DNA of 49,689 bases. Origin: an uncultured Blautia sp. (GTDB lineage Bacteria > Bacillota > Clostridia > Lachnospirales > Lachnospiraceae). Where the stretch lies: assembly GCA_934426285.1 (NCBI GenBank), contig CAKRYE010000010.1, positions 1-49,689 of the forward strand, given 5' to 3'. The translations under genes and the position numbers were made by a program. Shown one piece after another: positions 27,706 to 35,684 of this stretch (position 1 is the first letter of the stretch; every line of letters starts with the position of its first letter). The notes under the pieces are model-generated. The model did not search any database and was not told the origin of the DNA. It worked only from the letters and a program-made list of their open reading frames with translations.

Positions 27706-28821
27706 CTATCTTGTCTGATTCTGGTTGATATTAACAGGCAGGATCAGATATGTGTAATTTTCATCATCATCCCGGATAAAACATGGTGCTTTTGGATTTA
27801 CCAGGTAGATACTGATGGTTTCATCATCAATAACCTTGAGGGCATCAATCAGAAATCTTGGATTAAATCCAATCAGAATGTCCTTTCCTTCTTTGATGAT
27901 ATCAATATTTTCATCCATGGAACCCATTGCGGAATCAATGCGCAGCTCCATTGTATTATCTGAAATCTCAATAATGATCGGTTTCTTTTCTCCCTCACGT
28001 ACCAGAAGGGTTGCACGGTCAATACAATCTAGAAATTCTTTTTTGTTGATAGAAATTTTAGTTTCATAATCGCTGGATAACATCTGATCAATACGGAAGT
28101 ATTCTCCTTCGATCAGTCTGGATACTACGATCGTCTGGTCAAATTCAAAGAGAATATGATTCTTTGAAAAATAAATATTTACCAGATCATCAATTTCACC
28201 TGACAAAATCTTACTGATTTCATTTAAAGTTTTACCAGGCACTACAACCTTACGATCTGAATAATCTTTTTTAAGTTCCATTCGTCTTATAGCAATGCGG
28301 TGGCCATCCAGGGAAACAATTTTCAGACAATTATCCTTAATTTCAAACAGCTCACCAGTCATCAATTTGTTGGTTTCGTTAGCTGCAATTGAAAATATTG
28401 TCTGACGAATCATTTCTTTTAAAGTAAATTGTGAAACAGTAAGACATTCTTCTCTTTCAATTATTGGGAGATATGCAAAATCCTCTCCGGATTTACCAGG
28501 AATCGTGAACTTTGCTTTTTCACATGTGATAACAGCTGTAAGTTTATCATCTGTTTTAATAGTAACATCGTTATCCGGAAGTCTTCGAATGATTTCATAG
28601 AGAATTTTAGCATCCAGAGCAATCATTCCTTTTTCTTCAATAGTACCTTCAACAATAGTTTCAATACCTAGTTCCATATCGTTGGTAGTAAATTTAATTT
28701 GATTTGTAGTTGCATCTATAAGAATACATTCAAGAATGGGCATTGTTGTTTTTGAAGGTACTGCTTTCAGGGAGATACTTACACTTTTGAGTAAGCTGTT
28801 TTTGGAGCATATGATTTTCAT
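27706..28821 (-). CDS. dnaN: DNA polymerase III sliding clamp, beta subunit
   Basis: The 371-aa protein forms the ring-shaped processivity clamp, loaded by the complex that includes HolB. Three clamp domains are spanned; the N-terminus MKIICSKNSLLKSVSISLKAV and the partner-pocket region near the C-terminus (YLVNPKAPCFIRDDDENYTYLILPVN) are typical. It is separated from dnaA by a 298-bp origin segment. Confidence 0.98.
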   Translation of the reverse strand: MKIICSKNSLLKSVSISLKAVPSKTTMPILECILIDATTNQIKFTTNDMELGIETIVEGTIEEKGMIALDAKILYEIIRRLPDNDVTIKTDDKLTAVITCEKAKFTIPGKSGEDFAYLPIIEREECLTVSQFTLKEMIRQTIFSIAANETNKLMTGELFEIKDNCLKIVSLDGHRIAIRRMELKKDYSDRKVVVPGKTLNEISKILSGEIDDLVNIYFSKNHILFEFDQTIVVSRLIEGEYFRIDQMLSSDYETKISINKKEFLDCIDRATLLVREGEKKPIIIEISDNTMELRIDSAMGSMDENIDIIKEGKDILIGFNPRFLIDALKVIDDETISIYLVNPKAPCFIRDDDENYTYLILPVNINQNQTR

Positions 28822-29119
28822 AATGTGTATAACTTCCTTTCTGGTGAGTGTGTGTTTTTTATAGATAAATATTTAAAAGAAATCCGTCGTATCCGCCGTA
28901 GGGGATGTGAATATGTGAAAAACTATATTTAAGGCAGTAAATAAAAGGGTTTGAAGTATGGATAACTTCGTGTAAAAACAAGGTTGAAGTATGTGAATAA
29001 CTTGTGTAAAACTCAAAGCAAAAATCTAGCGAAAAAGTTTTACACATTTATACACATAACTTCAACAGTTTATACACATTGTATTCCACAGGTTATCCCC
29101 ATATGGAAATTTATTAATT
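28822..29119. other. oriC: oriC, dnaA-dnaN side
   Basis: Six DnaA-box-like 9-mers occur: TGTGTATAA 28824, TATGGATAA 28957, TGTGAATAA 28992, TTATACACA 29048 and 29070, and TTATCCCCA 29093 (left ends). Most differ from TTATCCACA by one base, so binding may be weaker than on the other side of dnaA. A roughly 30-bp unit recurs three times here (see repeat). The segment must also hold the dnaN promoter, which I could not place. Confidence 0.85.
28950..29066. repeat. Three-copy 30-bp repeat in oriC (two direct, one inverted)
   Basis: Copy 1 spans 28950-28979, copy 2 28983-29013, and copy 3 is inverted at 29036-29066. Shared core: TTGAAGT, a TGTGNATAA-type box, then TGTGTAAAAC. Copies 2 and 3 form an inverted repeat with 31-nt arms and a 22-bp spacer containing CTAGCGAAAA. 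Confidence 0.8.
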
Positions 29120-30475
29120 TCATGTTTGTGGATTAATTTTTTTCTTTAAGGTTTCAATTGTGTTTTTAAGGTTATCGTCGGAGACAATTTCCTTTTCTAT
29201 TTTGTCAATTCCATGCATGATCGTAGTATGATCACGGTTGCCGAGACATTTACCTATGGATTTCAGAGGTGTGGATATGATTTCACGGCAAAGGTACATA
29301 GCAATCTGACGTGGCATTACGATTTTGGAATTTCGCTTATTTCCGTACAGGTCTTCTACAGAGACATCAAAGTGTTCTGCAACCATTGATATAATATATT
29401 CTGGTGTGATCACTTTCTTTTCGTTTGGCGATATGATGTCTTTCAGTGCCTGTTCTGCAAGTTCTAAGTTCACTTCCCGCTGCTCCAGTTTTGCGAAAGC
29501 CATAACCTTATTAATAGCTCCTTCCAGCTCACGGATGTTGGATTTAATATTATTGGCAATGTATTTGATGACTTCCTCATTGATATCATAGCCATCCATT
29601 TCTTCTTTTTTATGAAGAATAGCCATTCGGGTTTCATAATCAGGCAGTGTGATATCTACAATAAGACCCCATTCAAATCGTGAACGGAACCGCTCTTCCA
29701 GAATTTCCATATCCTTTGGTGGTTTATCTGAAGAAATAATGATCTGTTTTCCTGCACTGTGCAGACTGTTAAAGGTGTGGAAAAATTCCTCCTGTGTAGA
29801 TTCCTTTCCTATAATAAATTGAATATCGTCAACTAGAAGAACGTCAATATTTCTGTATTTTTCCCGGAATTTGGTCATTGCAGTATTGTTTCCGTTACGG
29901 ATGGTCTCAATCAGTTCGTTTGTAAATTCTTCACTGGTAACATAGAGAACCTTACTATTTTCGTCATGATCTATAATAAAATGTGCAATGGAATGCATCA
30001 GATGGGTTTTTCCCAAACCTGCTCCACCATAGATAAAAAGTGGATTGTAGGCATCCCCTGGTGATTCTGCTACAGCAAGAGCCGCAGCTTGGGCAAATTT
30101 ATTATTGCTTCCGACAACAAAAGTATCAAAAGTATATTTGGGATTCAGATGAGCTTCTTCACATCTTGTATCCTGAGACTGAACTTTTGGTGCTGCAGCT
30201 TCCTTTTTGGGTACATCTTCCGGCAGGATAAAGTTTATTTCACAATTTTCCATACCAGTGACTTCGCTGATAGTAACCTGAAGGGGTAATTTATATTTTT
30301 TACTGATATAGTTCAGTCCGACCTGTTCAGATGGAACGATAATAGTCACAATATTTCCTTCAACCTGATAAACAGTAAGGGGTTTCAGCCAGGTTTTGAA
30401 AGAAACATCGGACAGATCATGTTCTGTTTTGACGATTTGCAGGATTTCATCCCATTTTTCCACAACTTTGTTCAT
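29120..30475 (-). CDS. dnaA: Chromosomal replication initiator protein DnaA
   Basis: DnaA binds the flanking boxes and opens oriC. Domain I (about 1-85) is followed by a short linker rich in Ala/Lys, the AAA+ domain III with Walker A GGAGLGKT (150-157) and Walker B VLLVDDIQF, and the domain IV helix-turn-helix with the signature CLGNRDHTTIMHGIDKIE. At 451 aa it is normal. It is transcribed leftward, so DnaA boxes lie both upstream (30.6-30.9 kb) and downstream (28.8-29.1 kb). Confidence 0.99.
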   Translation of the reverse strand: MNKVVEKWDEILQIVKTEHDLSDVSFKTWLKPLTVYQVEGNIVTIIVPSEQVGLNYISKKYKLPLQVTISEVTGMENCEINFILPEDVPKKEAAAPKVQSQDTRCEEAHLNPKYTFDTFVVGSNNKFAQAAALAVAESPGDAYNPLFIYGGAGLGKTHLMHSIAHFIIDHDENSKVLYVTSEEFTNELIETIRNGNNTAMTKFREKYRNIDVLLVDDIQFIIGKESTQEEFFHTFNSLHSAGKQIIISSDKPPKDMEILEERFRSRFEWGLIVDITLPDYETRMAILHKKEEMDGYDINEEVIKYIANNIKSNIRELEGAINKVMAFAKLEQREVNLELAEQALKDIISPNEKKVITPEYIISMVAEHFDVSVEDLYGNKRNSKIVMPRQIAMYLCREIISTPLKSIGKCLGNRDHTTIMHGIDKIEKEIVSDDNLKNTIETLKKKINPQT

Positions 30476-30561
30476 TTTTGGTTCTCCCGGTTCCTTCTAA
30501 ATTATATATAATAATAAAAGATATTCTATAATCTTTAAAATGGACATAAATATCCATATAT

Positions 30562-30590
30562 ATATTATAATAGAATATTGGTTTTCGCAA
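30562..30590 (-). promoter_or_regulatory. Candidate dnaA promoter
   Basis: On the minus strand TTGCGA (30585-30590) is followed after 17 bp by TAATAT (30562-30567), which overlaps a consensus TATAAT (30564-30569). An imperfect palindrome ATGGACATAAATATCCAT (30540-30557) lies just downstream at the expected transcription start and could be an operator. Confidence 0.5.
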
Positions 30591-30600
30591 TGAATATTTG

Positions 30601-30889
30601 AGGGAATTGTGGAAAAAAAAGTTATCCCCAATTTTTATGTGGATTAGTGTGGATAACAGTGTATAAAAGTAATTTGGTTACCATAATGCGACAAAAAGAT
30701 ACAAAATTCTCCCCAAATATGTGTATAAGTTTATACACTGTCGAAAAAGGTATAAATAAAGGATTTTTATTTTGAGATGTGTAAAACACTGGCGAAAAAA
30801 GTGGATATATGTTGTGGTATTCCACAAGTTATCCACAAGTTATCCACAAAATGTGGATAATATTACGTAAACCAATTTAATAATCCACA
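30601..30889. other. oriC: oriC, dnaA-rpmH side: main DnaA-box cluster
   Basis: The 559-bp gap 30476-31034 holds ten DnaA-box 9-mers: TTATCCCCA 30622; TGTGGATTA 30638; TGTGGATAA 30648 (perfect); AGTGTATAA 30658; TGTGTATAA 30720; TTATACACT 30731; TTATCCACA 30829 and 30840 (perfect, tandem at 11 bp); TGTGGATAA 30852 (perfect); TAATCCACA 30881. The 30720/30731 pair is head-to-head with a 2-bp gap. An AT-rich stretch at 30501-30600 lies between the boxes and dnaA. Confidence 0.95.
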
Positions 30890-30944
30890 ATTTACTGAAA
30901 AACCTTAAAAATCTTTATTGTAAAAATCTTTATAGAATTAGTAC

Positions 30945-30973
30945 TTGACGAATTGGGGCTTTATGAATATAAT
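30945..30973 (+). promoter_or_regulatory. rpmH promoter
   Basis: TTGACG (30945-30950), a 17-bp spacer and TATAAT (30968-30973) lead to rpmH, with GGAGGTGC ahead of its start. The promoter begins about 55 bp after the last DnaA box. Confidence 0.85.
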
Positions 30974-31034
30974 TGAAATGATGTTCTAATAAGTAAAATT
31001 AATATGGAAAATAGATAAAGGAGGTGCTTTACCT

Positions 31035-31169
31035 ATGAAAATGACATTTCAGCCGAAAAAAAGATCCAGAGCGAAAGTCCATGGTTTTAGAGCTCGTATG
31101 AGTACAAAGGGTGGACGCAAAGTTTTAGCTGCAAGAAGATTAAAAGGAAGAAAGCATTTATCAGCTTAA
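31035..31169 (+). CDS. rpmH: 50S ribosomal protein L34
   Basis: The 44-aa basic protein starts [19 protein letters not shown] and ends GRKHLSA, matching L34 throughout (family length 44-46). It is a component of the large subunit. Translation starts after a strong GGAGG site. As in most bacteria it is next to rnpA, and here it is the first gene on the right side of oriC. Confidence 0.98.
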   Translation: MKMTFQPKKRSRAKVHGFRARMSTKGGRKVLAARRLKGRKHLSA

Positions 31170-31173
31170 GAAT

Positions 31174-31199
31174 AAGACCGCAGTTATTGTGGTCTTTTC
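31174..31199 (+). terminator. Hairpin attenuator between rpmH and rnpA
   Basis: A 9-bp stem (AAGACCGCA 31174-31182 with 31188-31196, one G-U) with a five-base loop is followed by a short, interrupted U-run. It probably acts as a partial terminator, so that L34 is made in great excess over RNase P protein. Confidence 0.7.
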
Positions 31200-31222
31200 T
31201 TCTATAAAAACGGGAGGATTCT

Positions 31223-31594
31223 ATGAAAAATTCAGAGTCCTTAAAAAAGAATCAAGATTTTCAAAAAGTATATCGAAATGGAACATCAAAAGGTAATCGG
31301 TATCTGGTGATGTACGTACTGAAAAATCGGTACATGAAGAATCGTCTGGGAATATCAGTAAGTAAAAAAGTAGGGAATAGTGTGGTTCGCCACAGACTCA
31401 CCAGGTTGATAAGAGAAAGTTATAGATTAAATGAAATGGAATTTGACAACAGTTTGGATATTGTAGTGGTGGCCAGGCCTCAGGCTAAGGACAGAAGCTA
31501 TCAGGAGATAGAGAGTGCCTTTATGCATCTGGCAGAAAAGCACCACATAACAGGTAAGAACAATGATGAAAAAATTTCTGATCAGGATAATTAG
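31223..31594 (+). CDS. rnpA: Ribonuclease P protein component
   Basis: This basic 123-aa protein assists the RNase P ribozyme in cutting tRNA 5' leaders. The signature RNR motif region appears as [29 protein letters not shown]. Its 3' end overlaps yidD by 32 bp in another frame. The rnpB RNA is not in this window. Confidence 0.97.
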   Translation: MKNSESLKKNQDFQKVYRNGTSKGNRYLVMYVLKNRYMKNRLGISVSKKVGNSVVRHRLTRLIRESYRLNEMEFDNSLDIVVVARPQAKDRSYQEIESAFMHLAEKHHITGKNNDEKISDQDN

Positions 31595-31775
31595 GCTCTA
31601 TCAAAAATATTTGTCACCGATGAAGAGAACAAAATGTCCTTATATTCCCACATGTTCTCAATATGGTTTAGAAGCAATTGAAAAATATGGTGCGTTAAAA
31701 GGGGGCCTCCTTGCGGTTTGGAGGATTCTGAGATGTAATCCTTTTTCCCATGGAGGCTATGACCCTGTACCATAA
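31563..31775 (+). CDS. yidD: Membrane protein insertion efficiency factor YidD
   Basis: The 70-aa protein has the YidD signature: [48 protein letters not shown]. It is an amphipathic, membrane-associated helper of YidC insertion. It is nested against the end of rnpA (32-bp overlap) and precedes yidC, the common order. Confidence 0.96.
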   Translation: MMKKFLIRIIRLYQKYLSPMKRTKCPYIPTCSQYGLEAIEKYGALKGGLLAVWRILRCNPFSHGGYDPVP

Positions 31776-31819
31776 GGCAGGATAAACCTGTCACCTATGG
31801 ATTCTAGGAGGAAAGAAAC

Positions 31820-33118
31820 TTGGAAATGATTTTAGCGACAAAGAGCGGCACTCCTATTATCGGTCAGCTTGCGACCGTCATGGGATGGATCATGGATGGT
31901 ATTTACAAACTTCTGAATATATTTGGAATTCAGAACATTGGTCTTTGTATTATTATCTTCAGTATCCTTATTTATGCTCTTATGACCCCGCTGCAGATCA
32001 AACAGCAGAAATTTTCTAAATTAAGTGCTGTTATGCAGCCGGAACTTCAGAAGATTCAGAAGAAATATAAAGGAAAGAACTCAGATCAGGCTGCAATGCA
32101 GAAAATGCAGGAGGAAACACAGGCTGTATATCAGAAATATGGTGTTTCTCCTACCGGAAGCTGTCTACAGCTGGCAATTCAGTTTCCTATTCTGATGGCA
32201 TTGTATCAGGTTATTTATAAAATTCCGGCATATGTAGGAAGTGTAAAAAATATTCTCTCAGCTGCAGTTACCAATATTACAGCTGTAAGCGGATATACAG
32301 ATATTTTACAGGATTTTATTAAAGATAATAAGATGACCAGAGTTCAGCTTATTATGGATGGAAGTAAAGCTACCAGCAATTCTGTGACAGACTTTTTATA
32401 TGCGCTGTCTCCTTCCCAGTGGAAGAGTCTTGCTGAGACAAGTCAGTTTTCAGGTTTTTCTGATACACTGAACAGCACAGCAAAAGAGATTTCACATGTG
32501 CAGGATTTTCTTGGACTTAATATTGCGGATCAGCCTCTTACTTATATAAAAGCGGCATTTGTAGGCGGATCTATTATTTTGGCTATTGTTGCAATTCTGA
32601 TTCCGATTCTTGCATGGGCCACACAGATGCTCAACATCAAGTTGATGCCTCAGGCAGCGCAGCAGGGAAATGGAGATTCACAGCAGGATGCAATGATGAA
32701 CTCTATGAAGACCATGAACATGGTAATGCCTCTGATGTCTGCAGTATTCTGTTTTACTTTCCCTGTAGGTCTTGGTATTTACTGGGTAGCCAGCGCAGCA
32801 GTGAGAAGTGTACAGCAGTTTGTAATTAACAAAAAAATGGACAAAATTGATATTCAGGTTCTGGTTAATGAAAATATGAAAAAGATGGAAAAGAAGCGTG
32901 AAAAAGCGGGACTTCCACCTCAGAAGATTACGAACCAGGCTCATCAGAGTGTAAAAAATATCAACAAGATTGAAAAAGGCAGCAGCAATACAGATGTCCA
33001 GTCCAGAGCAAAAAAAGTAGAAGAAGCTTACCAGAAAGCTTCAAATGCAAAAGCCGACAGTATTACAGCCAAGGCAAACATGGTAAAAGCATTTGATGAG
33101 AGAAATAAGAAGAAGTAG
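31820..33118 (+). CDS. yidC: Membrane protein insertase YidC/Oxa1 (SpoIIIJ type)
   Basis: This insertase places proteins into the membrane with or without Sec. Hydrophobic segments lie near residues 40-57, 110-128, 243-270 and 292-325, and the conserved cytoplasmic hairpin (PLQIKQQKFSKLSAVMQPELQKIQKKYKG) follows the first. There is no clear lipoprotein signal. The C-terminal tail of about 100 residues is strongly basic, as in ribosome-binding forms. At 432 aa it is longer than Bacillus SpoIIIJ (about 260), owing to an extra loop (about 150-235) and the tail. The start is TTG at 31820, with AGGAGG 8 nt upstream; the next ATG would be 14 nt away. Confidence 0.94.
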   Translation: MEMILATKSGTPIIGQLATVMGWIMDGIYKLLNIFGIQNIGLCIIIFSILIYALMTPLQIKQQKFSKLSAVMQPELQKIQKKYKGKNSDQAAMQKMQEETQAVYQKYGVSPTGSCLQLAIQFPILMALYQVIYKIPAYVGSVKNILSAAVTNITAVSGYTDILQDFIKDNKMTRVQLIMDGSKATSNSVTDFLYALSPSQWKSLAETSQFSGFSDTLNSTAKEISHVQDFLGLNIADQPLTYIKAAFVGGSIILAIVAILIPILAWATQMLNIKLMPQAAQQGNGDSQQDAMMNSMKTMNMVMPLMSAVFCFTFPVGLGIYWVASAAVRSVQQFVINKKMDKIDIQVLVNENMKKMEKKREKAGLPPQKITNQAHQSVKNINKIEKGSSNTDVQSRAKKVEEAYQKASNAKADSITAKANMVKAFDERNKKK

Positions 33119-33138
33119 CAAAGAACGGAGGGGTTGGC

Positions 33139-34104
33139 ATGGAGGATTTTATCCAGTTTTCAGCGAAAACAAAAAGTGAAGCAATTACAAAAGCATGTAT
33201 CGAGCTTGGCGTATCCAGTGACCAGCTTGAAATTCAGGTAGTAAGTGAAGGAAAAAGTGGTTTATTCGGAATTGGAAGCAAACCGGCTGTCATTAAAGTA
33301 AGAAAAGCAGAACCGGTTTCTGAAGAAGAGGAAATTAAGGAAATCGTAGAAAAGGTAAAGATTGATTCTCTTAAAGAGGAAAAAGCCTTTAAAGAAGAAA
33401 TTTCCGTAAAAGAAGAAAAGAAACCAGAACAGGTAAAGAAAGCTCCGAAAGATGCTAAAAAAGAAGTAAAAGAGCCTAAGGCTGCAGCTCCGAAGCAGGA
33501 TAAACCAAGACAGCCAAAGCCTGTAAAAGAGAGAAAAGAGAAAATCTCAAAAGAACCAAAGGAAGCAGTAGAAAAGCCGGCAAAAGAAAAAGCTGTAAAA
33601 ACAGGAAAGCCTGTTGAGATCATTACAGATCCTGAAGAAATCAAAGAAGTTGAAGACAGAGCAAGAGTTTTCCTGCATGATGTTTTTGCTTCTATGAATC
33701 TGGGTGAAGTAGAAATCACTTCAAAATATAATACTGCAGATGGAAGTCTGGAAGTAGATTTTGAAGGTGAAGATATGGGAATCCTCATTGGTAAAAGAGG
33801 ACAGACTCTTGATTCCCTCCAGTATCTTACAAGCCTTGTGGTAAATAAAGGAAAAGCAAATTATATTCGTGTAAAGCTTGATACTGAAGATTACCGTAAA
33901 CGCCGTAAAGAAACACTGGAGAATCTTGCCAGAGGGATTGCCTATAAGGTTAAGAAAACCAGAAAGACAGTTGTGCTTGAGCCGATGAATCCTTATGAGA
34001 GAAGAATTATCCATTCTGCTCTTCAGGGAAATAAGTTTGTAGAGACTGTCAGCGAAGGTGAAGAACCATATCGTCACGTAGTGGTTAAGTTAAAGAGAAA
34101 CTGA
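33139..34104 (+). CDS. jag: RNA-binding protein Jag/KhpB (SpoIIIJ-associated)
   Basis: The domain order is Jag_N (about 1-52), a Lys/Glu/Pro/Ala-rich linker (55-160), a KH domain with IGKRGQTLDSLQYL (about 217-230), and an R3H domain toward the C-terminus (RRKETLENLARGIAYKV, NPYERRIIHSALQ). Partners in Gram-positives include KhpA; the protein affects cell elongation and, with SpoIIIJ, sporulation. At 321 aa the linker is longer than in Bacillus (208 aa). It starts 20 bp after yidC. Confidence 0.95.
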   Translation: MEDFIQFSAKTKSEAITKACIELGVSSDQLEIQVVSEGKSGLFGIGSKPAVIKVRKAEPVSEEEEIKEIVEKVKIDSLKEEKAFKEEISVKEEKKPEQVKKAPKDAKKEVKEPKAAAPKQDKPRQPKPVKERKEKISKEPKEAVEKPAKEKAVKTGKPVEIITDPEEIKEVEDRARVFLHDVFASMNLGEVEITSKYNTADGSLEVDFEGEDMGILIGKRGQTLDSLQYLTSLVVNKGKANYIRVKLDTEDYRKRRKETLENLARGIAYKVKKTRKTVVLEPMNPYERRIIHSALQGNKFVETVSEGEEPYRHVVVKLKRN

Positions 34105-34156
34105 TAAGCTGTATTTATACAGGTCTAATCATGAAATAAAAACTTTATATTATGAT

Positions 34157-34233
34157 AAAAAAATGTTATTCTAGGTGAAAGCGTGAATAATGCGTAAGAT
34201 ACGTATATGCTTTTTCCGGAGTAACATTTTTTT
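34157..34233 (+). ncRNA. Long multi-helix RNA hairpin before mnmE, ending in a U-run
   Basis: Nested helices: an outer 12-bp stem (34157-34168 with 34222-34233), then UUCU-GG with CC-GGAG around a bulged A34173, an inner 7-bp stem AAAGCGU (34178-34184) with AUGCUUU (34207-34213), and a 5-bp tip (34191-34195 with 34201-34205). It ends in U8. It may terminate the rpmH-jag operon or act as a leader element of mnmE, whose start is 34 bp on. I do not recognise a known riboswitch class. Confidence 0.6.
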
Positions 34234-34267
34234 TATAAGGAATTCTTAAATTATTGGAGGAAATCAG

Positions 34268-35641
34268 ATGGAAACAACAATTGCGGCGATTTCCACGGCA
34301 ATGAGCGCATCTGGAATCGGAATTGTCCGTATCAGCGGAGAAGATGCCATGGAGGTAATTTCCCGTATCTATAGATCCAAGGGCGGAAAGAAAAGGATAA
34401 AAGAAGTTCCAAGTCATACCATACATTATGGATATATTTATGACGGAGAGGAATTGATCGATGAAGTTCTGGTGATGATCATGCGTGCACCTCGAACCTT
34501 TACAGGAGAGGATACAGTAGAGATTGACTGTCATGGCGGTGTTTTTGCCATGAAGAGAGTGCTGGAGACTGTGCTGAAAAATGGTGCAGAGATTGCCGGC
34601 CCCGGTGAGTTTACCAAAAGAGCTTTTCTTAATGGAAGGATGGATTTGTCCCAGGCAGAAGCTGTTATGGATGTGATACAGGCCAAAAATGAATATGCAC
34701 TTCGAAGCTCCATAGATCAGTTAAAGGGATCGGTACAGAAAGCAATCTGTGATATAAGGGAAAAAATCATTTACCATATTGCTTATATAGAGTCTGCGCT
34801 GGACGACCCGGAACATATCAGTCTGGAAGGTTATCCTCAGGAGCTGCTAGAAGTTGTGGATAAAGAGCAGCTGGAAATAAAGAAATTGTTGAAAAGTTCC
34901 TCTGATGGGAAAATGATACAGGAAGGAATACAGACGGTTATCCTTGGAAAGCCTAATGCCGGAAAATCTTCTCTGTTAAATCTGCTTTTGGGAGAAAATC
35001 GTGCGATTGTTACCGATATAGCAGGAACTACCAGGGACATATTGGAAGAATATATCACCCTTCATGGAATTACCTTAAAAATAGTGGATACAGCAGGTAT
35101 CCGTGAAACAGAGGATATTGTAGAGAAAATAGGTGTGGACAGAGCAAGAGAAATGGCGCAGAAAGCAGATTTGATCCTCTATGTTGTGGATTCATCAGTT
35201 CCGCTGGATAGTAATGATGAAGAAATTATGTCTATGCTCAATGGAAAGAAGGCAATTATCCTGTATAATAAAACTGATCTGAAAGCCGCAATTGAAATAG
35301 ACACGTTAAGAGAAAAAACGGGACACCCGGTAATTCCCATTTCAGCCAAAGAAGAGACTGGAATTACAGAGCTTGAGGAAAAAATAAAAGATATGTTTTT
35401 TGGTGGAGAACTTTCCTTTAATGATGAGGTCTATATTACGAATGCACGACATAAGGCTGCTCTGGAGGAAGCTGATAAAAGCCTGGATCTGGTGAGAAAC
35501 AGTATTCAGGGAGGCTTGCCGGAGGATTTCTTTTCCATAGATCTGATGAACGCTTATGAAAATCTGGGTAAGATCCTGGGAGAATCTGTAGGAGAGGATC
35601 TGGTGAATGAAATATTCAGCAAATTCTGTACTGGTAAATAA
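34268..35641 (+). CDS. mnmE: tRNA uridine-5-carboxymethylaminomethyl(34) synthesis GTPase
   Basis: MnmE and MnmG together modify the wobble uridine of certain tRNAs. The N-terminal formyl-THF-binding domain (about 1-120) and helical domain carry an inserted G domain: G1 GKPNAGKS (228-235), G2 DIAGTTRD, G3 DTAG, G4 NKTDL. The C-terminus is CTGK, with the catalytic Cys of the CxGK motif. At 457 aa it is normal. mnmG follows after 43 bp with a small hairpin between. Confidence 0.98.
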   Translation: METTIAAISTAMSASGIGIVRISGEDAMEVISRIYRSKGGKKRIKEVPSHTIHYGYIYDGEELIDEVLVMIMRAPRTFTGEDTVEIDCHGGVFAMKRVLETVLKNGAEIAGPGEFTKRAFLNGRMDLSQAEAVMDVIQAKNEYALRSSIDQLKGSVQKAICDIREKIIYHIAYIESALDDPEHISLEGYPQELLEVVDKEQLEIKKLLKSSSDGKMIQEGIQTVILGKPNAGKSSLLNLLLGENRAIVTDIAGTTRDILEEYITLHGITLKIVDTAGIRETEDIVEKIGVDRAREMAQKADLILYVVDSSVPLDSNDEEIMSMLNGKKAIILYNKTDLKAAIEIDTLREKTGHPVIPISAKEETGITELEEKIKDMFFGGELSFNDEVYITNARHKAALEEADKSLDLVRNSIQGGLPEDFFSIDLMNAYENLGKILGESVGEDLVNEIFSKFCTGK

Positions 35642-35642
35642 C

Positions 35643-35663
35643 AGCGGATTGTGAATATCCGCT
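35643..35663 (+). other. Small intercistronic hairpin mnmE-mnmG
   Basis: AGCGGAT (35643-35649) pairs with ATCCGCT (35657-35663). No U-run follows, so it may be an mRNA processing or stability element rather than a terminator. Confidence 0.4.
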
Positions 35664-35684
35664 TGATTATAAAAAGGAGATCAA

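Noticed and set aside
30622..30825. 67-codon minus-strand frame in oriC
   Set aside because: It consists of DnaA boxes translated, lacks a ribosome-binding site and resembles no protein.
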